Shown here piece after piece: positions 6,340 through 12,720 of a stretch of 13,919 bases of DNA. The notes beneath the pieces are model-generated. The model was not told the origin of the DNA. It was given only the letters and a program-made list of their open reading frames with translations, and ran no database searches. The stretch lies in assembly GCA_002083635.1 (NCBI GenBank), contig MSXP01000009.1:1-13919 (forward strand). Direction: 5' to 3'. How positions within the stretch are numbered: position 1 is the first letter of the stretch; each line of letters starts with the position of its first letter. This DNA comes from Proteobacteria bacterium ST_bin12. GTDB lineage: Bacteria > Pseudomonadota > Gammaproteobacteria > Burkholderiales > Methylophilaceae. The position numbers and the translations under genes are program-made.

Positions 6340-8613
6340 ATGACACTAACTCACATCAAAAATTGGTACTCAGAAACCGTTAAAGGTGTTGATACCCTTG
6401 AGTTTGAACAAGCTGCTTTAAGGCTTGTATTAAGCTTTGCTTTTGTCACTTACTACTCTGTTCATCTGTTCAATGCTCAAACAATTAACCCAGTAGAGCT
6501 ACAAACTTTTTACTACGTCATTTGCTTTATCGTCATTGCTATTTCTATCATGGCATCTATTGTCATGCAGAAAAATAAGTCGGTTGCACGCCGATTATTA
6601 GGCACTTGGTTAGATATTGGCAGCACTACCTTATGTATGTACCTTACCGCTGATATTAGCGTGGTGCTGATTGGTGTTTATCTTTGGGTCACTTTTGGTA
6701 ACGGTTTTCGTTATGGCAATAAATATTTATACCATACCCAAATATTAAGTTTGATTGGTTTTGCTATCGTGATCCAATACGGCCCTTACTGGAAAACCCA
6801 TCTCACCGCTGGCTATGGCATGTTTATTATGCTGATATTTTTGCCTTTATACGTTGCTAAATTAATTCATCGCTTAAATGAAGCCACTCACAAGGCTGAA
6901 ATTGCACGCGAAAAAGCAGCCGAAGCCAGTCTAGCAAAAACCCAGTTTGTGGCCAATATGAGTCACGAAATCCGCACACCTTTAAATGGCATCATTGGCA
7001 TTAGCACGCTATTTAAAACTACCCCTCTAAATGCAGACCAGAAAGATTTACTCAAAACTTTAGACAGCTCATCAAAATTACTGCTCTCTTTGCTTAATAA
7101 CGTGCTGGATTTTACTAAAATTGAAGAGCGCAAATTCACTGTTGAACATATTGATTTTTCGGCTGAAGAAGCGGTGCGGGATACCTTGGAAATTTTCCGC
7201 TCGCAAGCTGCAGCAAAAGGTATACAAGTGGGTATCAGTATTTCAGATGCGTTACATGCTGTAAAAGGTGATGCATTTGTGATTCGTCAAGTGTTAGCTA
7301 ACTTAATGGGCAACGCGATTAAGTTTACAGAAAAAGGTAGCGTCACCCTTTCTGCTATTGCCTTGCAAGACAGTGATACGCATATCACTGTGCGCTTTGA
7401 AGTGGCTGACACTGGCGTTGGTATTCCGCTCAATAAACAACATAAAATTTTTGATAGTTTTACCCAAGCCGACTCATCTACAACCAGAAAATTTGGTGGT
7501 AGCGGTTTAGGTCTTACTATTGCAAAACATATGGTTGAGGCAATGGGTGGCGATTTACAATTTCAAAGTACTGAGGGCGTCGGTAGCCGTTTTTGGTTTG
7601 CTTTGTCATTAGAAAAAGTTGTCAGCGCGCCTGTTGATGCACCTGAAAGCATATCTGCAAAACTAGATGCGCATTCAGAGAGTCCTGCATCTGCCATTAT
7701 TCAAAAAATTGCTCAAGCAGCTGTATTAACAAGCGCTGCCAATAAAAAGCCTAATCTTAATCAACCTAATCCAAACAAGCTTAATATATTGGTTTGTGAA
7801 GACGAAAGCACCAATCAAAAAATTATTACTCGTCTGCTCTCACTGCCAGGCCATCAAGTTCAAATCGCCGAAAACAGCGACGAAATGTTAGATGCATTAG
7901 AGATTAGACAATTTGATCTTGTTATTACCGATTTGAATATGTCGGGCATGAATGGTGCTGATGCTTTAAAACTATATCGCTTTACAAATCCAGATGACAA
8001 AGACACCCGTTTTATATTGTTTACTGCAGATGCAACATCCACTGCAAGAGAAACTGCAACTGAAGCTGGTTTTGATGGATTCTTAACCAAGCCAATTGAG
8101 GCCGCAACCCTATTTAACGCTATTGAGAGCATTTTAAATCTGCCTGCCAACACTGCTGATTTATGGCTACATAATGCCTTAAATACGCCTGTTGAAATTG
8201 AGTCTGATTTGGCAGAAGATAATATTGCCTTGGATACCAATACGCTCAAAGAGCTTGAAAAAATTGGTGCTGGCGATGATTTATTTATGCATCGCTTGCT
8301 CAGAAATTACTTAAGCGATTCGGTTAAGTTGATTTATAAAATAGAAACCGCAGTTAAGCAAAAACACTACGGCGAATTGCATGATTTGTGCCACGCATTA
8401 AAAGGCAATAGCTTAAGCGTTGGTGCAACAAAATTAGCAGGGACAACCGAGTTAATCAGCAAACTAACCCGCTCTGTTAACCCAGCTCAATCAATTGATA
8501 TGCTAGAGATACTGAATAGCGATTTTTCGAATCTTACCTTAGCTGTAGAAGATTACCTCAGACGTCCACTAGGAAAAACGACTGAAGTTGGCGCGAATAC
8601 TAGCAGCAGATAA
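6340..8613 (+). CDS. rpfC: RpfC-type hybrid sensor histidine kinase (DSF sensor)
   Basis: A 757-residue inner-membrane hybrid kinase with the RpfC order of domains. A short cytoplasmic N-terminus is followed by five or six membrane segments (about 27-44, 57-76, 86-104, 106-123, 135-147 and 160-176). This input region shares wording with Xanthomonas RpfC as I remember it: LWVTFGNGFRYGNKYL and GPYWK...LPLY. Then come HisKA with His209 in SHEIRTPLNG, HATPase (N-box NLMGNAIKF 321-329, DTGVGI 357-362, GGSGLGL 386-392), a polar linker rich in Asn and Pro, REC (Glu487-Asp488, Asp531, Lys584), and Hpt with His685 in CHALKGNS. All phosphorelay residues are intact. The family senses cis-2-unsaturated fatty acids and phosphorylates RpfG. 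The gene starts 9 bp after the CheY-like gene without a clear ribosome-binding site, so translational coupling is likely. Its stop is one base from that of rpfF. Confidence 0.93.
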   Translation: MTLTHIKNWYSETVKGVDTLEFEQAALRLVLSFAFVTYYSVHLFNAQTINPVELQTFYYVICFIVIAISIMASIVMQKNKSVARRLLGTWLDIGSTTLCMYLTADISVVLIGVYLWVTFGNGFRYGNKYLYHTQILSLIGFAIVIQYGPYWKTHLTAGYGMFIMLIFLPLYVAKLIHRLNEATHKAEIAREKAAEASLAKTQFVANMSHEIRTPLNGIIGISTLFKTTPLNADQKDLLKTLDSSSKLLLSLLNNVLDFTKIEERKFTVEHIDFSAEEAVRDTLEIFRSQAAAKGIQVGISISDALHAVKGDAFVIRQVLANLMGNAIKFTEKGSVTLSAIALQDSDTHITVRFEVADTGVGIPLNKQHKIFDSFTQADSSTTRKFGGSGLGLTIAKHMVEAMGGDLQFQSTEGVGSRFWFALSLEKVVSAPVDAPESISAKLDAHSESPASAIIQKIAQAAVLTSAANKKPNLNQPNPNKLNILVCEDESTNQKIITRLLSLPGHQVQIAENSDEMLDALEIRQFDLVITDLNMSGMNGADALKLYRFTNPDDKDTRFILFTADATSTARETATEAGFDGFLTKPIEAATLFNAIESILNLPANTADLWLHNALNTPVEIESDLAEDNIALDTNTLKELEKIGAGDDLFMHRLLRNYLSDSVKLIYKIETAVKQKHYGELHDLCHALKGNSLSVGATKLAGTTELISKLTRSVNPAQSIDMLEILNSDFSNLTLAVEDYLRRPLGKTTEVGANTSSR

Positions 8614-8614
8614 T

Positions 8615-9514
8615 TTAAGCTGTTTGTCTTTCCTTTAACTGCACTGGCTCTGCTCCTACTTTCGTGTTTTGTGCGCGCACCAAACGCTCCATTATTTTTA
8701 AATTACGCTCATCCAAACGTAGCGCAGCATCCACCCAAATTTCAGTAATATCATATAGCTCTGCATAGGTTAGTGGATTAACACGTTGTTTTGCACGATT
8801 AATCGCTTGAAACGAATTTAAAGAACGGTGATTCTTTTTAATCCAGCTATTTAACGCATACTCGCCTTGACCATCTTCTGCTAGCACATCTACCACGCCC
8901 ATTTGATAGAGCTCTTCACCTGTGTATATTTTGCCAGAATGCACCATTTTTTCGGCAGTGTGCATGCCTACTTTGCGCGATAAAAAGCTTAAAGCGCCCA
9001 TGCCAGGGAACAAATTAAACAACACTTCTGGCATACCCATCACCGCACTTTTTTCTGCGATTAATACATGTGCAGATAATGCAGATTCAAAACCGCCGCC
9101 CATAGCTTGGCCTTGGATTAGCGATACCGTGGTGACTGGCGCTTGCATGTTATAAAAAGTCCATGCATTGTTAATGCATAATTTAGCGTAATTTAATAAA
9201 TTGATACGGTCTTTGGTTCTAATTAACTCAGCAAACGCGTTTAAATCGCCGCCTAAATTAAACACGCCTGCCACATCAGATGCTAATACTAAATAATTCA
9301 CATGCTGCAATTTGCCGTTAGCAACAATATCGCCGCCGCTATTTTCAACACTAGATTGAATTTGATGTGTTTCTGTTAAACATTTTTTGTTATAGCAAGG
9401 GCGCGGAGTAGGGTTCATATAACAAAACATCACGCCAAATTCGTCATCAAAACTGGTTCTTACTTGCTCTAAATTAGCATTATTAAACTGTTGAAAATCT
9501 ACGACGGTATTCAT
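8615..9514 (-). CDS. rpfF: RpfF-type DSF synthase (crotonase-fold thioesterase/dehydratase)
   Basis: A 299-residue crotonase-superfamily protein. It matches Xanthomonas RpfF rather than ordinary enoyl-CoA hydratases: VFNLGGDL (84-91), GGGFESALS (139-147), MGMPEVLFNLFPGMGALSF (159-177) and ITEIWVDAALRL (256-267) with ERLVRAQ. The two catalytic glutamates of the family correspond to Glu143 and Glu163, a two-residue offset from Glu141/Glu161 of the Xanthomonas campestris enzyme. RpfF turns 3-hydroxyacyl-ACP into cis-2-unsaturated acyl-ACP and hydrolyses the thioester to release the free fatty-acid signal. The start has a perfect AGGAGG (9519-9524) four bases upstream, by far the strongest ribosome-binding site in the window. 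The gene converges on rpfC as in Xanthomonas; no rpfB (acyl-CoA ligase) is present nearby. The chain length of the product cannot be told from sequence. Confidence 0.93.
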   Translation of the reverse strand: MNTVVDFQQFNNANLEQVRTSFDDEFGVMFCYMNPTPRPCYNKKCLTETHQIQSSVENSGGDIVANGKLQHVNYLVLASDVAGVFNLGGDLNAFAELIRTKDRINLLNYAKLCINNAWTFYNMQAPVTTVSLIQGQAMGGGFESALSAHVLIAEKSAVMGMPEVLFNLFPGMGALSFLSRKVGMHTAEKMVHSGKIYTGEELYQMGVVDVLAEDGQGEYALNSWIKKNHRSLNSFQAINRAKQRVNPLTYAELYDITEIWVDAALRLDERNLKIMERLVRAQNTKVGAEPVQLKERQTA

Positions 9515-9518
9515 ATAT

Positions 9519-9524
9519 CCTCCT
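9519..9524 (-). promoter_or_regulatory. Consensus ribosome-binding site of rpfF
   Basis: AGGAGG on the minus strand, four bases before the rpfF ATG. Most genes in this window have weak sites, so rpfF stands out as built for efficient translation. Confidence 0.8.
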
Positions 9525-9617
9525 AAGTGAATTGGATAACGGCTAACTCTAAATAACCATTTATGCGTTTACAAAAAGTTTAAATAACTACTTGTAATAT
9601 AAGCATTTACGATTAAG

Positions 9618-9646
9618 ACTATAAGCTTAATAATTTAAGCTCTCAA
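9618..9646 (-). promoter_or_regulatory. Putative rpfF promoter with palindromic spacer (candidate operator)
   Basis: On the minus strand, TTGAGA (9641-9646) and TATAGT (9618-9623) are each 5/6 matches to the sigma70 boxes and are 17 bases apart. The spacer is nearly all of an inverted repeat: arms AGCTTAA (9624-9630 on the plus strand) and TTAAGCT (9635-9641) with four bases between. An overlapping palindrome TCTCAAGAGA (9641-9650) covers the -35 box. A dimeric regulator bound here would contact both boxes. The predicted start is near 9611, giving a leader of about 97 nt. No regulator is identified. Confidence 0.6.
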
Positions 9647-9684
9647 GAGAATGTTTTTTGAAAAATAGCCAATATTCAGGTAAA

Positions 9685-9704
9685 TTGTTGGTTTATAACA
9701 ACAA
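9685..9704. repeat. Inverted repeat in the rpfF-fadL intergenic region
   Basis: TTGTTG (9685-9690) and CAACAA (9699-9704) with an 8-base centre. It lies midway between the divergent rpfF and fadL starts and could be an operator for either gene. The remainder of 9515-9796 is AT-rich with no further gene. Confidence 0.3.
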
Positions 9705-9811
9705 AGTTAGATTTATTATTCAATATTTCACGCGAATTTATACGTGTAAGTTATTGATGTGATATTCTTTTTTATGAATTCAACTAACTCAACACAGTGA
9801 AAGCTTTTGTA

Positions 9812-11053
9812 ATGCAAAAACTATTTTTTTCTTTTGTTATTTTTACAACACCTCTATTGTCACATGCCGCTGGGTTCGCGCTTTCAGAGCAAAGTGGTAG
9901 CGGGCTAGGTAATGCTTTTGCAGGAGCTGCAGCATCTGCAGAAGACGCTTCCACCATTTTTTTCAACCCAGCAGGTATGACTTATATCGATGGCACACAG
10001 GTAGTAGGCACACTACACTTAATTAAACCCAATGCTGAGTTTAACAATCAAGGTTCGGTTGCAGGTACGGCTAGGCCATTAGGTAGCGAAAGTGATGATG
10101 CAGGCAGTTTAGCTTTTGTACCAAACTTTTACTTTATGACACCACTAACCGAAACGGTAAAATTTGGCGTTGGAGTTAACGCCCCTTTTGGTTTAAAAAC
10201 TGAATACGACAGAGATTGGATTGGGCGTTTTCAGGGCATTAAGTCTGATTTAAAAACCGTTAACATTAATCCATCACTAGCATTTAAAGTAAACGATCAA
10301 TTATCTTTAGGCTTTGGATTATCGGCCATGTGGATACAGGCCGAATTAACCAATGCGGTTAACTTAGGTGGATCTGAAAGAACAGCAACTGTGAAAGGTG
10401 ATGATTGGGGTTTTGGCTATAACTTGGGTGCGATTTATCAGGTAACCAATGACACGCGTCTAGGCATTGCTTATCGCTCTAAAATAGATCAGCACTTAAA
10501 AGGTGATGTACGATTTTCTGTTTCAAACGGCCCAACACCAAATGGTGATGTAACCGCAGATACAACTTTGCCTGAAATGGTATCTATTAGTAGCTTCAGT
10601 CAACTAAACGATCAATGGGATTTATTAAGCGATGTCACTTGGACGCGCTGGAGTCGGTTTCAAGATTTAACCGTACTACGCGATAACGGCGCGTTGCTGA
10701 GCAGCACAGCCCAAAACTGGGAAAACACATTGCGTTACTCAATTGGCGTGAACTATCACTATAACGATAAACTTAAATTCCGCGCAGGCGTCGCTTACGA
10801 TGAAACGCCAACCAGCAACGAATTTCGCACGGTACGCATTCCTGATAACGACAGAAAATGGTTAAGTTTTGGTGTGGCATGGCAAGCAAGGCCTGACACA
10901 AAATTAGATATTGGCTATGCACATTTATTTGTGAGCGACGTTAAAATTGATGATAATCAAACGACTGCAGTTCCATTAGGCCGAGGCCGAGTGCGTGGCG
11001 AATATGACGCCAGCGTTGATATTTTAAGTGTGCAGTTGACGCATAACTTTTGA
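9812..11053 (+). CDS. FadL/TodX-family outer-membrane fatty-acid or hydrocarbon channel
   Basis: A 413-residue outer-membrane beta-barrel precursor. The start MQKLFFSFVIFTTPLLSHA is a signal peptide with likely cleavage at SHA-AGF. The mature N-terminus AGFALSEQSGSGLGNAFAG then FFNPAGM (50-56) is the hallmark of FadL-type channels, including the NPA element of the periplasm-facing plug. The rest is alternating polar/aromatic strands ending in LSVQLTHNF, a C-terminal Phe assembly signal. The family carries long-chain fatty acids or hydrocarbons across the outer membrane. The frame can be extended to GTG 9797 (MKAFVMQK...). I prefer ATG 9812 because GAAAG lies about eight bases upstream and the GTG has no ribosome-binding site; either gives a usable signal peptide. 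It is divergent from rpfF, so it may carry the DSF fatty acid, but plain fatty-acid or hydrocarbon uptake is equally possible. Confidence 0.9.
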   Translation: MQKLFFSFVIFTTPLLSHAAGFALSEQSGSGLGNAFAGAAASAEDASTIFFNPAGMTYIDGTQVVGTLHLIKPNAEFNNQGSVAGTARPLGSESDDAGSLAFVPNFYFMTPLTETVKFGVGVNAPFGLKTEYDRDWIGRFQGIKSDLKTVNINPSLAFKVNDQLSLGFGLSAMWIQAELTNAVNLGGSERTATVKGDDWGFGYNLGAIYQVTNDTRLGIAYRSKIDQHLKGDVRFSVSNGPTPNGDVTADTTLPEMVSISSFSQLNDQWDLLSDVTWTRWSRFQDLTVLRDNGALLSSTAQNWENTLRYSIGVNYHYNDKLKFRAGVAYDETPTSNEFRTVRIPDNDRKWLSFGVAWQARPDTKLDIGYAHLFVSDVKIDDNQTTAVPLGRGRVRGEYDASVDILSVQLTHNF

Positions 11054-11087
11054 TCAATATGCATTAAGTAGACGATTATTGCGTCAG

Positions 11088-11124
11088 AAAAAGCTCGCGC
11101 TAAGAGAATTAGGCGAGCTTTTTT
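11088..11124 (+). terminator. Rho-independent terminator of the fadL-type gene
   Basis: AAAAAGCTCGC (11088-11098) pairs perfectly with GCGAGCTTTTT (11113-11123). After one bulged G, an inner CTAA/TTAG continues the stem around the loop GAGAA, and T residues follow directly. It lies 34 bp past the stop codon. It is the only strong intrinsic terminator in the window. Confidence 0.9.
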
Positions 11125-11166
11125 ATTGGGTTAAAGGGTTCATCCCCCTATTTTTTACATTGTTAA

Positions 11167-11222
11167 GCACCAAATCCAAACTAGCAATCAGCCAATGAAT
11201 CAAGCGAGCATACATTTGGTGC
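11167..11222. repeat. Widely spaced inverted repeat between the convergent fadL-type and acr3 genes
   Basis: GCACCAAAT (11167-11175) and ATTTGGTGC (11214-11222) are perfect 9-base arms with 38 bases between them. They lie in the 233-bp convergent intergenic region. It could fold as a long-loop hairpin in either 3' transcript. A smaller GCTTT-AATC-AAAGC-like hairpin at 11270-11283 lies just past the acr3 stop, without a T-run. Confidence 0.3.
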
Positions 11223-11286
11223 AAATAAATTCGGGGCTTTTTTAGGGTTAAGTTTGTTTGGTTTAAAGTGCTTTAATCAAAGCAGA

Positions 11287-12339
11287 TTAGTGAGACTCGT
11301 ACCAGCCACGGCTTTTATTGACAATGGCCACAACCGATAGCATGACAGGCACTTCGATTAATACGCCAACAACCGTTGCCAGTGCCGCGCCTGAGTTAAA
11401 ACCAAATAGCGCAATCGCGGTGGCAACCGCTAGCTCAAAGAAATTGGATGCGCCAATGAGCGCAGACGGCCCTGCAACACAATGCGCTACTTTCAATTTT
11501 TTGTTAAGCCAGTAAGCCAGCATTGAATTAAAATAAACTTGAATGATAATTGGCACAGCCAGCAAGGCAATAATGATAGGCTGCGCCAATATCTGCTGGC
11601 CCTGAAAACCAAATAACAGCACGAGCGTAGCTAATAATGCAAATAGTGAATAAGGATGCAATGTTTTAAGCACTAAATCGAATGTTTGCTGACTTTTTAA
11701 CAGCAATAGTTTGCGTAATATCTGGCTAATAATCACTGGCACGACAATAAATAACATCACCGATAAAAACAGGGTGTTCCAAGGCACTGTAATACTGGAT
11801 AAACCCAGTAACAAAGCCACTAAAGGTGCAAAGGCAAACAACATAATCGCATCGTTAATCGCCACTTGAGACAGTGTGAATTTTGGCTCACCGCCGCATA
11901 GGTTACTCCACACAAACACCATTGCCGTGCATGGCGCAGCAGCCAGCAAAATAAGCCCTGCAATATAGATATCAATTTGGTCTACTGGTAAATAACTGAC
12001 AAAAAGATGGCGTATAAACACCCAAGCAAGAAGCGCCATAGAAAATGGCTTCACCACCCAATTAATAAATAGCGTAACGCCAATGCCCTTGCTGTGCGCA
12101 AGCACCTCTTTCATGGCGCTAAAATCTATTTTTAACAACATGGGAATAATCATCAGCCAGATTAAAACCGCAACGACTAAATTCACCTCTGCAATTTTTA
12201 TGTCAGCAATAGCCAGAAAGAAATGAGGGAAAAGCTGGCCAAGCATGACGCCGACCACAATACATGCCAGCACCAACCAAGTAAGGTTTCGCTCAAAATT
12301 TGTGATGTTAAATTGTTTTTTTGGTTTGGTTTTGAGCAT
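11287..12339 (-). CDS. acr3: Acr3-family arsenite efflux permease
   Basis: A 350-residue, roughly ten-segment membrane protein of the BASS/Acr3 type. The key region LAAAPCTAMVFVWSNLCGGEPKF (132-154) contains Cys137, which corresponds to the essential Cys of the fourth membrane segment. FFELAVATAIALF (300-312) carries Glu302, matching the conserved Glu of the ninth segment. LWSNL...SQVAINDAIM is also family-typical. Acr3 exports arsenite (some members also antimonite) using the proton gradient. The length is normal for the bacterial form. No arsR, arsC or arsH lies beside it in this window, so regulation and the partner reductase are not evident. The start ATG at 12339-12337 has only a weak AAAGAA site. 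A 7+7 interrupted palindrome at 12377-12397 lies 38 bp upstream and could be its operator. It is convergent with the fadL-type gene. Confidence 0.92.
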   Translation of the reverse strand: MLKTKPKKQFNITNFERNLTWLVLACIVVGVMLGQLFPHFFLAIADIKIAEVNLVVAVLIWLMIIPMLLKIDFSAMKEVLAHSKGIGVTLFINWVVKPFSMALLAWVFIRHLFVSYLPVDQIDIYIAGLILLAAAPCTAMVFVWSNLCGGEPKFTLSQVAINDAIMLFAFAPLVALLLGLSSITVPWNTLFLSVMLFIVVPVIISQILRKLLLLKSQQTFDLVLKTLHPYSLFALLATLVLLFGFQGQQILAQPIIIALLAVPIIIQVYFNSMLAYWLNKKLKVAHCVAGPSALIGASNFFELAVATAIALFGFNSGAALATVVGVLIEVPVMLSVVAIVNKSRGWYESH

Positions 12340-12376
12340 GGATATTCTTTAATAATCGGCCTGAGTACAATATTTA

Positions 12377-12397
12377 CTAAAAGTTTACATCTTTTAG
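12377..12397. promoter_or_regulatory. Interrupted palindrome upstream of acr3 (candidate operator)
   Basis: CTAAAAG (12377-12383), seven central bases, and CTTTTAG (12391-12397) form a perfect 21-bp interrupted palindrome 38 bp upstream of the acr3 start. It is suitably placed for a dimeric repressor of the ArsR type, but I cannot match it to a known operator. Confidence 0.4.
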
Positions 12398-12505
12398 CTA
12401 GCGCGTAAATGAAAATAGTGCGAAATCTATGGGGCAAATCAGTGCTTATCACTGCTAAAAATTAGTGCATGATATTAATTTGCACCGAAATAAAGCATCC
12501 GCACT

Positions 12506-12532
12506 GACAAGTACTTTGTATAAAGTATTGTC
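12506..12532. repeat. Long near-perfect hairpin in the acr3-GGDEF intergenic region
   Basis: GACAA plus TACTTT (12506-12517, with one extra G at 12511) pairs with AAAGTA plus TTGTC (12522-12532) around the loop GTAT. This gives 11 pairs with a single bulge. There is no T-run on either side, so it is not a classic terminator. It may be an operator for a dimeric regulator or part of a leader or small RNA. Confidence 0.45.
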
Positions 12533-12720
12533 GACTTGATACTTAACACTTATTTTGTAGCTAATTTATCTGCATCACGCGCAAATCTCCAGCGCAAATG
12601 CTTATTCATAAAATTGCAAATAAACATTTATTCTATGATTAGCAGTATGGATATAATAATTACATGTTGCTTAAAACGTAGTTGGTGTATTTATTGCTAG
12701 CTTCTTATTGAGGTTAAGAC

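Larger units (their letters stand above)
12340..12720. other. 381-bp intergenic region between the divergent acr3 and dCache-GGDEF genes
   Basis: No convincing coding frame is seen. Besides the acr3-proximal palindrome it holds CAGTG-CTTAT-CACTG (12440-12454), flanking GCAAAT/ATTTGC arms, and a long hairpin at 12506-12532. A weak promoter for the rightward gene may be TTGCTT (12667-12672) and TTTATT (12690-12695) with 17 bases between. A clear GAGG ribosome-binding site lies at 12710-12713. Confidence 0.5.

Noticed and set aside
7860..8249. 129-codon open frame on the minus strand inside rpfC
   Set aside because: It lies antisense to the conserved REC domain of rpfC, its translation resembles no known family, and it has no ribosome-binding site.
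8615..9514. Reading this gene as a catabolic enoyl-CoA hydratase
   Set aside because: The LASD-VFNLGGDL, MPEVLFNLFPGMGA and TEIWVDAALRL segments and the rpfC/rpfG context match RpfF; no fatty-acid degradation genes adjoin it.
4796..9514. Burkholderia-type RpfF/RpfR signalling
   Set aside because: There is no PAS-GGDEF-EAL receptor; the membrane hybrid kinase and HD-GYP regulator define the Xanthomonas RpfC/RpfG type.
9740..9780. Clp/CRP-type TGTGA-N6-TCACA site upstream of the fadL-type gene
   Set aside because: Only a single TGTGA half-site is present; the matching half is missing.
9797..9811. GTG start for the FadL-type protein, adding five residues
   Set aside because: It has no ribosome-binding site, whereas the ATG at 9812 has a usable one and begins a standard signal peptide. 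Not excluded.
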